A stretch of 64,000 nucleotides of DNA from Burkholderia sp. GAS332 (GTDB lineage: Bacteria; Pseudomonadota; Gammaproteobacteria; Burkholderiales; Burkholderiaceae). This document shows, in pieces, positions 44,789 through 52,452 of this stretch (positions within the stretch are counted from its first letter, which is position 1; the number at the start of each line of letters is the position of its first letter). The notes under the pieces are model-generated. The model saw only the letters and a list, made by a program, of their open reading frames with translations. It had not been told where the DNA came from and did no database searches. The stretch spans positions 2,356,001-2,420,000 of the forward strand of contig FSRV01000001.1 in assembly GCA_900142905.1 (NCBI GenBank), read 5' to 3'. The translations under genes and the position numbers were made by a program.

Positions 44789-45619
44789 TTAAAAGTCGGT
44801 GGATCGGGACAATTCGCGCCAGCGTGCGACTTCACGGGCAACGTATTCCAGCTTGTCGTCCACGACCTTGAGCGCGTCTGCGCCGGCGACGAAGCGCAGC
44901 GGCGGGTTCGTTTCGTTAGCGAGTTGAACTAGCGCACGGCCAAGTTTGTCGGGGTCGCCGACCTGGTCGTGATTGCGGGCTTCGAACACCGCGTTGGCCT
45001 TGGCCCGGAAATCGGCATAGTCATCCAGATCGTGCGTGCCGCGTTTCAGCGAACGGTCGTCGAGAAAGTCGGTACGGAAGGCGCCCGGCTCGACGATGGT
45101 GAGCTTCAGACCGAAGTCCGCGATTTCCTGCGCGAGAGCCTCGGAGAATCCTTCGATGGCGAACTTGGTGGACGAATACATTGAGGCCCCTCGAACACCC
45201 TTGAATCCGCCATTGGAAGACATGTTGATGACGAGCCCTGCACGTTGCCGGCGCATCACCGGCAAGACTGCTCGGGTGACGTTAAACGTGCCGAATACGT
45301 TGGTGGCGAATTGGCGTTCGATCGCTTCGGGCTCGATTTCCTCGAAGGGCCCAAATTGACCATAGCCCGCGTTGTTGACCAGCACGTCGATGCGGCCAAA
45401 ACGGGCGAGGGCGGCGTCCACCGCAGCCTCGGCCTGCGCCGCGTCGCGAATATCCAGTTGCGCTGTCAGAACGTGCGCTGCGCTCGCCGCATAAACCTGC
45501 TGCAGCCGTTCAGGATCGAGATCGGTGGCGACCACGAGGTCTCCCGCAGTCAGCGCTGCCCGGGCAATGCCGGCGCCGATGCCGCCGGCGCTTCCAGTGA
45601 TAAACCAGACTTTGCTCAT
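44789..45619 (-). CDS. Short-chain dehydrogenase/reductase
   Basis: The protein (276 aa) is a classical SDR: ITGSAGGIGAGIARAAL, VLVNNAGYG, INMSSNGG and the catalytic YSSTK. Cofactor-loop residues ATDLDPERL favour NAD(H). It resembles the SDR at 17351 along its length, including the tail PPLRFVAGADALKVVDDKLE. Its ATG overlaps the stop of the epimerase gene (ATGA, 45616-45619), so the two are translated together. Substrate unknown. Confidence 0.9.
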   Translation of the reverse strand: MSKVWFITGSAGGIGAGIARAALTAGDLVVATDLDPERLQQVYAASAAHVLTAQLDIRDAAQAEAAVDAALARFGRIDVLVNNAGYGQFGPFEEIEPEAIERQFATNVFGTFNVTRAVLPVMRRQRAGLVINMSSNGGFKGVRGASMYSSTKFAIEGFSEALAQEIADFGLKLTIVEPGAFRTDFLDDRSLKRGTHDLDDYADFRAKANAVFEARNHDQVGDPDKLGRALVQLANETNPPLRFVAGADALKVVDDKLEYVAREVARWRELSRSTDF

Positions 45620-46515
45620 AGCGGCATGTCCTCTTCAATCCAGCGCAGCGCCGACGTGTGGCGCGGCGTCCAGCCGAGTTCCTTGCGAGCACGCTTTGCG
45701 CGGACACGGCTGTTTGAGCCGAAGGTATAGTGGGCGTGGACCGCACCCCAACGCTCGGTAGCTTGCTCAACGGTCCAGGATTGAACCGGTGCAAGCTTTA
45801 GACGCCGTGCGATAGCATCGCCAATTTCACCGAACGACGCTTCGCCGTTCTCGATGAAATAGAACGCACCAGCCGGTGCTTTCTCCAACGCGAGCAGATA
45901 GAGCTCGGCCACATCTTCAATATGGACATTCGACCAGCGATTGACGCCGCGTCCAACAATGTGCACCACGCCGCCTTTGCGCGCATCGTCGACCAGAAAC
46001 GGGATCTGCACGCTGCGCGGATTGAGACCTGTGCCGCTGCCGTAGATGTTGCTGGGGCAGATCACCACGGCGCGTACACCCTCGGCGGATGCGGCGAGTA
46101 CTCGCAGTTCAATGTCGCGACGGGGTTGCTTGACGGGCTCTACGATCATTGGCGTCTCTTCGTCGTAGATCGCTTCAGAAACATGATTGCCCAGCGCGTC
46201 ATCACCGATCACACTCGAACCGCTCGTGTGCAGCAATGGCTTGCCGGAGTCGCGCAGGCCCACGATAAGGGCTTCGATTGCTGGCCGATGGTCACTGTCG
46301 GCAGCATGAATCACGCCGTCCGATTGCTGGGCCTCGCGCGTCAGCAGGCTGCTGTCTTCGAGGCTGCCGATCACGGGTTCGATACCGAGTGCTTTCAATG
46401 ATTCGGCTTTGCTTGCGTCGCGTATCAATCCACGCACGCTGTGGCCCGCGGCGAGCAGGCGACGGGCGACCGTGCCGCCGACGAAACCGCTGGCGCCGGT
46501 AACGAAAATGTTCAC
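45616..46515 (-). CDS. NAD-dependent epimerase/dehydratase-family protein
   Basis: This 299-aa extended SDR starts MNIFVTGASGFVGGTVARRL and has LRDASKAESLKALGIEPVIG, the IYGSGTGL segment and WSNVHIEDVAELYLLAL. The C-terminal ERWGAVHAHYTFGSNSRVRA...RHTSALRWIEEDMP is common to putative sugar-epimerase-like or dihydroflavonol-reductase-like proteins of Burkholderia. The true substrate is not predictable. It lies 37 bp after the NTF2-like gene and overlaps the SDR gene downstream. Confidence 0.87.
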   Translation of the reverse strand: MNIFVTGASGFVGGTVARRLLAAGHSVRGLIRDASKAESLKALGIEPVIGSLEDSSLLTREAQQSDGVIHAADSDHRPAIEALIVGLRDSGKPLLHTSGSSVIGDDALGNHVSEAIYDEETPMIVEPVKQPRRDIELRVLAASAEGVRAVVICPSNIYGSGTGLNPRSVQIPFLVDDARKGGVVHIVGRGVNRWSNVHIEDVAELYLLALEKAPAGAFYFIENGEASFGEIGDAIARRLKLAPVQSWTVEQATERWGAVHAHYTFGSNSRVRAKRARKELGWTPRHTSALRWIEEDMPL

Positions 46516-46552
46516 GATTTGTTCCTTTAGATGACTTGGTTCGGTAACGTAT

Positions 46553-46963
46553 TTACGTAACTTGATTAGCTGTCGAAGCAGCTAGCAGGGTGGTCTGGTG
46601 CGCAACAAGCCGCCATGTTTCCTGCTCGCGGCGCCAGACCACCATGAAGAACGATTGGATATTCCGTTCTGTTCCGCGCACGGTTGCCTCCATCTTCAGG
46701 ACACCGCTTGCAACGAACGACTGATCGCCAAGGGGCACGGCTGTCTCGATGCGGCTATTGGCGTTTCGGTAGATCACCGTACCTGTCCGGACGGCGTCGA
46801 GGTAAGTCGTCTTGTCGTCTTTCAGGCCGCTTGAATGCACAAAATTCAGCTCGTCGGAAAGAAGATCGGTTAGCGCGCCGACATCGGCATTCAGCAGTCG
46901 CTGCCATCGTGTGTCCTCGAGCTTGCGCGCGAGATCGAAAAGGTCTGGTCTGGTTGTCATCAT
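46553..46963 (-). CDS. NTF2-like (DUF4440-type) protein
   Basis: The 136-aa protein has an NTF2-like fold (LEDTRWQRLLNADVGALTDL, HSSGLKDDKTTYLDAVRTGT, FFMVVWRREQETWRLVAHQT). It matches the DUF4440/SnoaL-like group and has no assigned reaction. The ATG at 46963 is favoured by AGGAACTC; starts at 46981 or 46999 would overlap that ribosome site. It is the first gene of the minus-strand group and faces the LysR gene at 47156 across a gap with two palindromes. Confidence 0.8.
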   Translation of the reverse strand: MMTTRPDLFDLARKLEDTRWQRLLNADVGALTDLLSDELNFVHSSGLKDDKTTYLDAVRTGTVIYRNANSRIETAVPLGDQSFVASGVLKMEATVRGTERNIQSFFMVVWRREQETWRLVAHQTTLLAASTANQVT

Positions 46964-47023
46964 GAGTTCCTGTTCAGGCATGGGTTTGCCGCTGCACATT
47001 CAATACCGCGGGAATAGAGACCG

Positions 47024-47041
47024 TTGTCTCCTGCGAGACAA
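47024..47041. promoter_or_regulatory. Perfect palindrome TTGTCTC-CTGC-GAGACAA
   Basis: The 7-4-7 palindrome lies 61 bp before the NTF2-like gene (minus strand). A second arm GAGAC at 47017-47021 can also pair with the first half. It could be an operator or an mRNA hairpin in the leader of the minus-strand group. Confidence 0.35.
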
Positions 47042-47118
47042 AGAGTTCGTGTCTTCTCCACACCGCAAAAGTAACGGCTTTTCGGGCGTGAACTAAGTAG
47101 GGTAGAGTTCCCGATAGA

Positions 47119-47135
47119 GCGGACAATGTGTCCGC
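47119..47135. promoter_or_regulatory. Operator-like palindrome GCGGACA-ATG-TGTCCGC (site A)
   Basis: This perfect 7-3-7 palindrome lies 20 bp before the LysR start and in the gap shared with the divergent NTF2-like gene. Two near copies lie at 49025-49041 and 49094-49110 upstream of the SDR gene at 48123. Three copies around one regulator and its neighbours point to a shared operator, either for this LysR protein or for a regulator elsewhere. It lacks an obvious T-N11-A form. Confidence 0.6.
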
Positions 47136-47155
47136 GTAACGGATGCTGCAAGACT

Positions 47156-48052
47156 ATGGATAGCGTTGCGCTTAATGTTTTTGTTCAGGCCGCCGAGACC
47201 CGCAGCTTTGTCGCTGCCGGTCGCATCCTGGGCATTTCCGCTTCTGGCGTGGGCAAAAGCGTGACGCGTCTCGAGCAGAGCCTCGGCGTCAGGTTGTTTC
47301 ATCGAAGCACGCGCAGCGTGACGCTGACGGCCGAGGGCGAGATGTTTTTCGAACGCGCGCGCCGCATTCTGGCGGAGTTCGACGCGGCTCAAGCAGAGTT
47401 ATCCGAAGCATCAGCCGTCCCCAAAGGGCGTTTGCGCATAGGGTTGCCCATGATCGGCGAGCCCTTTCTTCCTGTTCTTGCCAAGTTTCGGCAGCGTTAT
47501 CCCGAGATCGAACTGGATCTCGATTTCGACAACCGGAAGGTCGATGTGATCGAGGAGGGCTACGATGCTGTCGTGCGTAGCGGCGACGTTGAGGATTCCC
47601 GTTTGACCTCACGGCGATTGGGTTACTTCCGGATGCTGCTCGTCGGCGCGCCGGACTATTTCGAGCGTTGCGGAAAACCGGCGCACCCGAGAGAACTTGC
47701 CGAACACACTGGCATTCAATTCCGCATGCCGAACACGGGAAAGCTGCAGGTCTGGCAATTGCGGCGCGATGCCGACGAACCCGAGGCACAACTCGCCACA
47801 GCGGTGACATGCAATACCAATGAGGCGCGCTTGTGTTTTGCGCTTGAAGGTCTCGGTATTGCCTACATATCCGATTTCACGGTACGCGATGCCCTCCGTG
47901 ACGGCAGGCTGGTGACGGTTCTCGATGAATACACGACCGACCACAACACGTTCCAACTGTTGTGGCCGTCCGGCAGGCATATCACGCCGAAGCTACGAGC
48001 GTTCATCGATTTCATCAGCGAGCATGTCCCGCTCGAGAAGGCGCGTCAGTAA
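47156..48052 (+). CDS. LysR-family regulator
   Basis: This 298-aa regulator starts MDSVALNVFVQAAETRSFVA, with recognition helix ISASGVGKSVTRLEQSLG and wing LFHRSTRSVTLTAEG. The ATG at 47156 fits the family; an ATG at 47126 lies inside the palindromic site and is unlikely. The co-inducer domain is complete (LDLDFDNRKVDVIEEGYDAV). It is convergent with the SDR gene at 48123 and divergent from the NTF2-like group; it probably governs both and itself. Confidence 0.9.
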   Translation: MDSVALNVFVQAAETRSFVAAGRILGISASGVGKSVTRLEQSLGVRLFHRSTRSVTLTAEGEMFFERARRILAEFDAAQAELSEASAVPKGRLRIGLPMIGEPFLPVLAKFRQRYPEIELDLDFDNRKVDVIEEGYDAVVRSGDVEDSRLTSRRLGYFRMLLVGAPDYFERCGKPAHPRELAEHTGIQFRMPNTGKLQVWQLRRDADEPEAQLATAVTCNTNEARLCFALEGLGIAYISDFTVRDALRDGRLVTVLDEYTTDHNTFQLLWPSGRHITPKLRAFIDFISEHVPLEKARQ

Positions 48053-48122
48053 GGGATGAACAGTGCATACCGCAACGGCGGCTTGACGTCGAGCGTTCCC
48101 CCGACGTCGATCTCCCGGCGAT

Positions 48123-48890
48123 TTACCAGACCGAATCACCGCGGATCACTGCATCCGCGCCACCGTCGATGAAAATGGTCTGGCCGGTCATATGGCCGTT
48201 CTTTTCGCTAGCGAGCCAGGCAAGGAACTCGGCTGCTGCTGCGGGCTCGTACGGACCGCCGAGCGGCATGGGAGTGCCGGCGCTGACGGCGCGCTTCTTA
48301 TCGGGGTCCTCAAAAAGTCGCGCTAGCAATTCGGTCTTGACGAGTCCTGGCGCAAGCGCATTCAGCGGTATGCCTGACTCGGCCCAGTCCGCATTGATGG
48401 CGTTGCGACGGATCCATCGTGAAAGCGCTCTCTTCGATGTCGCATAGACGTAACTCGCATCTCGTGCCCGTTCCAATGCCTGTTCTTCAGTACCGTTGAG
48501 CAGCATGTTCAGGAGTTGCTCATCGTAGGGATGGACGGAGGTAATGGACGAGACGGCTACGGCACGAGGGGCCGACGACTTCAGCAGCAGCGGCCGGAGC
48601 CCCTGCAGCGTCGCCACGGCGCCGTAATAGTTGATCGCTACGGTGGCGGGGCCCGCAATATCGACACCTGCTACGGCGAGAACGCCGTCGATCGAACCAC
48701 CGCTTTTTCTCGTCACCTGCTCGATCAGAGCAGCGCGTCCTTCAGGTGTACCCAGGTCTGCGATGACTTCGGCGTTGCGAATATCGGTGCCAATCACATG
48801 ATGGCCCTGCGCCTCGAGTAACTGCCTGGTTGCCAAGCCAATGCCGGATCCTGCACCTGTAATGACGTAAGTTCTGCGCGTATTGGACAT
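48123..48890 (-). CDS. SDR, 3-alpha-hydroxysteroid-dehydrogenase-like
   Basis: This 255-aa SDR has ITGAGSGIGLATRQLLEAQG, a D-R cofactor switch (GTDIRNAEV) for NAD(H), AVAGVDI in place of NNAG, and the active-site tyrosine and lysine in YVYATSKRALSRW. The short second half (IDGVLAVAGVD, GLRPLLLKSSAPRAVAVSSI) recalls the 3-alpha-HSD/carbonyl reductase type of Comamonas. A steroid or cyclic ketone substrate is possible but unproven. The ATG at 48890 gives MSNTRRTYVITGAG. Two operator-like palindromes lie 135-220 bp upstream. Confidence 0.88.
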   Translation of the reverse strand: MSNTRRTYVITGAGSGIGLATRQLLEAQGHHVIGTDIRNAEVIADLGTPEGRAALIEQVTRKSGGSIDGVLAVAGVDIAGPATVAINYYGAVATLQGLRPLLLKSSAPRAVAVSSITSVHPYDEQLLNMLLNGTEEQALERARDASYVYATSKRALSRWIRRNAINADWAESGIPLNALAPGLVKTELLARLFEDPDKKRAVSAGTPMPLGGPYEPAAAAEFLAWLASEKNGHMTGQTIFIDGGADAVIRGDSVW

Positions 48891-49358
48891 ATTAAGTTTT
48901 CCATTTAAGACGGGCCGCAAGGGCAAACCAGCTCATCCCCAGGCGCGTGGCCAGGGAGGGCTTGCGTGTCGAAAAGGTAGCGGTTCTACTGCGAAAGATG
49001 AAGAAGGCTGCGGCTCCCGACAGTGCGGACAAGTTGTCCGTACCTAGGCGTCCTTTGGCAATTTGAATGTCTTGGATTCGTTCCAACGGGTTTGCGGACA
49101 ATCAGTCCGCTCAACCGGGACATTCGGCCTGCTTAATGCCTTCCAGTCAGCGACGATATGATTTTGTGAAAGCACAACGGGCCCAACGCCGGCTTTAGCG
49201 AACGCTGGACTTCTATCTGGCTCGCCGGTTGGCCTTCAGACCGGCAACACGCTGTATGTCGGATAGTTTATGGGCGATCGCTTGCTCAAGAACGATCTTT
49301 CCGGGCGTCGCTAGCAGCGTAGTCTGGCGGACCACGCGAGTTCGGCGCGCGGGACAGG
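48891..49358. promoter_or_regulatory. 468-bp gap with two operator-like palindromes (sites B and C)
   Basis: Site B, GCGGACA-AGT-TGTCCGT (49025-49041), and site C, GCGGACA-ATC-AGTCCGC (49094-49110), match site A at 47119 in sequence and 7-3-7 spacing. They are 69 bp apart, close to a whole number of half-turns, as used for DNA looping. They lie upstream of the SDR gene at 48123. The remainder of the gap shows no convincing gene; a 69-codon minus-strand frame (48892-49101) would run through the palindrome and is not called. Confidence 0.6.
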
Positions 49359-49580
49359 TCAGCGGGTTGCCGTCAGCATCAAAATGTAGGTAATTGTCGA
49401 GACAATGATGACGCCAACACCGATAAGGACCTTCGTGTTGTTGAACTCGACGAGGCCAAATACGCAAATGGCGATGCCGAAAACCGCCATCAAGGTGCCG
49501 ATCGCCGCAAGCACGACGCACACTTTGCTCCCCGTTGTTTCCTCCGGGTTTGCAGGTGCTTCCAACTGGTCAGGTTTCAT
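49359..49580 (-). CDS. Small two-helix membrane protein
   Basis: This 73-aa protein starts MKPDQLEAPANPEETTGSKV and has two membrane helices (about 19-42, VCVVLAAIGTLMAVFGIAIC..., and 49-69, VLIGVGVIIVSTITYILML) joined by the short loop LVEFNNTK. AAGGACTCAAC decides the ATG at 49580 over a longer frame from 49709. I do not recognise the family. It stands alone, with no co-directional neighbour within 400 bp. Confidence 0.6.
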   Translation of the reverse strand: MKPDQLEAPANPEETTGSKVCVVLAAIGTLMAVFGIAICVFGLVEFNNTKVLIGVGVIIVSTITYILMLTATR

Positions 49581-49848
49581 GTTGAGTCCTTCCGCGATAC
49601 GAGCGCGCAGCCTCGAGCCATCAACGACCGGCGGGGGAGATTGTGCGGGCAATCCGGGGCCCCCTGCGCGCTGGTATTTCCATTGTAGGAAGTCTGCCTT
49701 ACACATCAATACGCGTGGCGCCCGCCGTGAACCGGCTTGCGGAATTCCCCCGGCTGCACCGTTCTGAAGCCGGGTTCAGCGGAGCCTGTGCCACGCACCC
49801 GATCCGGCGATGGCGGGTACGATCGCATTTTGTAATAAGCTACACAGC

Positions 49849-50622
49849 ATGCAAAGCGATCATTCCGTCCCCGCCGTCAATGCCATGGTGTTTGCCGAAA
49901 GTCTTCGGGAAGCCGGTACGGATGCGTTCTCGAGCGCCGTACTCGCGGCGCTGAACACGTTCGTCTCCGTGGATCACTGCACGCTGGTCAATGTGGCCGG
50001 TCAAACTGCGACGATGGCGGGTGCCGCCAGTCGCGATTCGCAGCCCGATGCGCTCAGGCTTACGGAAGCGTACGTCGGCGGATACTTCCTGCAGGACCCG
50101 CTCGTGCGTGAGGAAACCTCGTCGACCGTACCGCGGCGCGCTGATCCAACGGTCCGGTCGGTGAAAATCGACGAAGCGTCCAATGCGGAATATTTCGAGC
50201 GCTTTTTCGCGAGACCGGCGATTTCGGACAAGCTTTCCGTCGTCGTGCCCGGGGCGGGCGCCATCTCGTTCCTCAATCTGTACAAGTCGACCCGGCAAGG
50301 ACGTTTCGACGCGCGCGAGAAAGCGGCCATCTCGTCGATTGGCGATTTTCTGGCGGCGCTGACCGACACGCATAACCGCCTGGCGGCGACTTTGGCTAAG
50401 CCCGCCGTGGCCCCGGAACTTTGGCAGCGCTGGCAGACGCTGCTATCCGATCGGGAAAAATCCGTCGCGCGGATGTTAGGGCGCGGCGAAACGGCCAAAA
50501 CCGTCGCCGCGGCGCTCAACCTGTCACCCACCAGCGTCATTACTTACAAGAAGCGCGCGTTCGCCAAGCTGGGCATCGCAAAGCAAAGCGAACTCGTCGC
50601 GCTCGTCACACTATTAGGGTAA
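49849..50622 (+). CDS. LuxR-family regulator of the second aromatic module
   Basis: This 257-aa protein has a ~180-residue N-terminal domain of GAF-like character (FVSVDHCTLVNVAGQTATMA, AYVGGYFLQDPLVREE) and a C-terminal LuxR HTH (LSDREKSVARMLGRGETAKT, AALNLSPTSVITYKKRAFAK, LGIAKQSELVALV). The N-terminal part lacks the acyl-homoserine-lactone signature, so it probably senses another ligand. The ATG at 49849 is used; 49810 and 49885 are alternatives. It lies 123 bp upstream of the VOC-hydrolase-monooxygenase operon on the same strand and is its likely activator. Confidence 0.86.
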   Translation: MQSDHSVPAVNAMVFAESLREAGTDAFSSAVLAALNTFVSVDHCTLVNVAGQTATMAGAASRDSQPDALRLTEAYVGGYFLQDPLVREETSSTVPRRADPTVRSVKIDEASNAEYFERFFARPAISDKLSVVVPGAGAISFLNLYKSTRQGRFDAREKAAISSIGDFLAALTDTHNRLAATLAKPAVAPELWQRWQTLLSDREKSVARMLGRGETAKTVAAALNLSPTSVITYKKRAFAKLGIAKQSELVALVTLLG

Positions 50623-50745
50623 GCACCGGTCCCGCTAACGGCCTGTGTCCTCTTTCGTGAGGGCAGACGGCCAGCCCGGCACTTTCTAGACTACGTCTTC
50701 AATCAACCGCGCCTCGTTGCCAGGCCGGTGCTTCTGGAGACAGTC

Positions 50746-51291
50746 ATGCCCATCGTCCTTTCAGGCGTCGTTCAAGGCCTGCATCATTTCGCGTGGCGTT
50801 GCCGCGATGCCGAAGAAACGCGGCATTTCTACGAAGACATGCTGGGCCTGCCGCTCGTCCATCTGATTCGCAACGACCATGTACCGAGTACCGGCGAGTA
50901 CTGCCCGTACGTGCACATCTTCTTCGAAATGGCGGACGGTTCGTTCATCGCATTCTTCGACCTCGGCGACGATACCGCTGCCGAGCCTTCGCCCAATACC
51001 CCAGGCTGGGTCAATCACATCGCTTTACGCGTCGATTCGCCTGCCGAGTTGCGGCGGATGAAAGCCCATTTGCAGGAGCAGGGCGTGGAGGTGCTGGGTG
51101 TGACCGATCATCACATCATCGAATCGATCTATTTCTTCGATCCAAACGGTATCCGTCTGGAACTGACGACGCCGACGGTCAGCGAAGCCGTGATGCGGGA
51201 CCACGCGAAAGAAGCACACGCCCAGCTGCGTGCGTGGAGCAGCGAGAAACGACTGCGTACGGAAGGCGCCGCGCAGGGGGCCGCGCAATGA
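50746..51291 (+). CDS. VOC-family protein
   Basis: The 181-aa protein is a single VOC unit: VVQGLHHFAWRCRDAEETRH, FYEDMLGLPLVHLIRNDHVP, HIFFEMADGSFIAFFDLGDD, WVNHIALRVDS and FDPNGIRLELTTP. Metal ligands H15-like, H in HIFF/NHIAL and E in RLELT are in place. It is a short paralogue of the VOC protein at 37138 (same GLPLVH and ESIYF-DPNG segments). GGAGACAGTC decides the start. Its stop overlaps the start of the next gene, so the two are translationally coupled. Confidence 0.85.
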   Translation: MPIVLSGVVQGLHHFAWRCRDAEETRHFYEDMLGLPLVHLIRNDHVPSTGEYCPYVHIFFEMADGSFIAFFDLGDDTAAEPSPNTPGWVNHIALRVDSPAELRRMKAHLQEQGVEVLGVTDHHIIESIYFFDPNGIRLELTTPTVSEAVMRDHAKEAHAQLRAWSSEKRLRTEGAAQGAAQ

Positions 51292-52433
51292 ATCCCTCCG
51301 TTCTCAAACTCGTCACGATCGACGTTCGTCCCGGCGCCGCGATGGAAAGCCAGTCGGGTCTGCAGAATCTGCGGCCCCGCATCTACGGGGCGATGTCCAC
51401 ACCGGCTAACGGCAACCGCAACGTCGCGGCGATCGTCATGCATCCGACCAGCAATTTCATGGGGCATTACCTGCTACAACCGCTTGCTGAGCGTGGCATC
51501 GCCTGTCTCGGCCTCAATTCGCGCTATGCCGGCAACGACGCCATGCTGCTCATGGAGCAGGTGATTCAGGATCTCGGCGCGGGCGTGGCATGGTTGCGCG
51601 AGCAGGGTTACCGGAAAATCGTACTGATCGGCAACTCAGGCGGCGCCGCGCTGTGTAGCTTCTATCAGGCCCAGGCGGAAAATCTCACGGCGACACGATT
51701 TGCCGACGGCTTGCCCACACATCTGGTGCGCGACGACCTGCCGCCGGTGGACGCAATCATGCTATCTGCCGCGCATGCCGGCCGCTCGCGGCTGATCGCG
51801 CAATGGCTGGACCCGTCGGTGATCGATGAAAGCGATCCGCTTGCGACCGATCCGCAGTGGGATCTCTATGGCGGTATAGCGGCGCCGTTCTCGGCGGAGT
51901 TCGTGACGTCGTTTCGTGCGGCGCAACTTGCGCGGCGGGACCGCATTGAGCAATGGGTTCTGCAACGGCTACAGATGTTGCGAGCCACGCCAGGTGCGCC
52001 ACAGGACCAGACCTTCCTTGTCTATCGAACGCATTCCGATCCGCGCTTTCTCGATCTGTCGCTCGACGCGAACGATCGCGCTGCCGGTTCGATCTGGGGC
52101 GACGCGCGCACCGTCAACTACGCGGCGAACGCGATGGGGCGTTTCAACACGTTGCGCTCGTGGCTGTCGCAATGGTCGTCACGCTCGCAGGCCGACGGGC
52201 CGGACAACCTCGCAAAAACCAGCGTGCCGGTGCTGCTCATGACCCACACCGCGGACGGTTCGACGTTCCCGAGCACCGCTCAAGCATGGCGGGATGCCGC
52301 GCGCGAGCGTCTCACGGAAGTGGCCGTACAGGGCGGTAACCATTATCTGGCTGGTCAGCCCGAACTCGTGCGTTTCACCGCCGACACGTTCGAGGACTGG
52401 CTCGGCCAGCAGTCCTTACTGAATACTCGCTGA
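51288..52433 (+). CDS. Alpha/beta hydrolase, paralogue of the 35863 gene
   Basis: This 381-aa hydrolase has an HPTSNFMGHYLL motif, the nucleophile elbow IGNSGGAALCSFYQ and late motifs THTADGSTFP and GGNHYLAGQPE for the acid and His. It shares overall layout with the hydrolase at 35863 (HPRENFTFHYLI, LGNSGGSGLYSFY). The ATG overlaps the VOC stop codon (ATGA, 51288-51291). Placement between a VOC gene and a phenolic hydroxylase gene suggests ring-fission-product hydrolysis or ester cleavage. Confidence 0.85.
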   Translation: MNPSVLKLVTIDVRPGAAMESQSGLQNLRPRIYGAMSTPANGNRNVAAIVMHPTSNFMGHYLLQPLAERGIACLGLNSRYAGNDAMLLMEQVIQDLGAGVAWLREQGYRKIVLIGNSGGAALCSFYQAQAENLTATRFADGLPTHLVRDDLPPVDAIMLSAAHAGRSRLIAQWLDPSVIDESDPLATDPQWDLYGGIAAPFSAEFVTSFRAAQLARRDRIEQWVLQRLQMLRATPGAPQDQTFLVYRTHSDPRFLDLSLDANDRAAGSIWGDARTVNYAANAMGRFNTLRSWLSQWSSRSQADGPDNLAKTSVPVLLMTHTADGSTFPSTAQAWRDAARERLTEVAVQGGNHYLAGQPELVRFTADTFEDWLGQQSLLNTR

Positions 52434-52452
52434 ACACCGGGAGCGTTGAAAA

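Noticed and set aside
48892..49101. 69-codon minus-strand frame before the SDR gene
   Set aside because: It crosses an operator-like palindrome, has no ribosome site and no recognisable sequence features.
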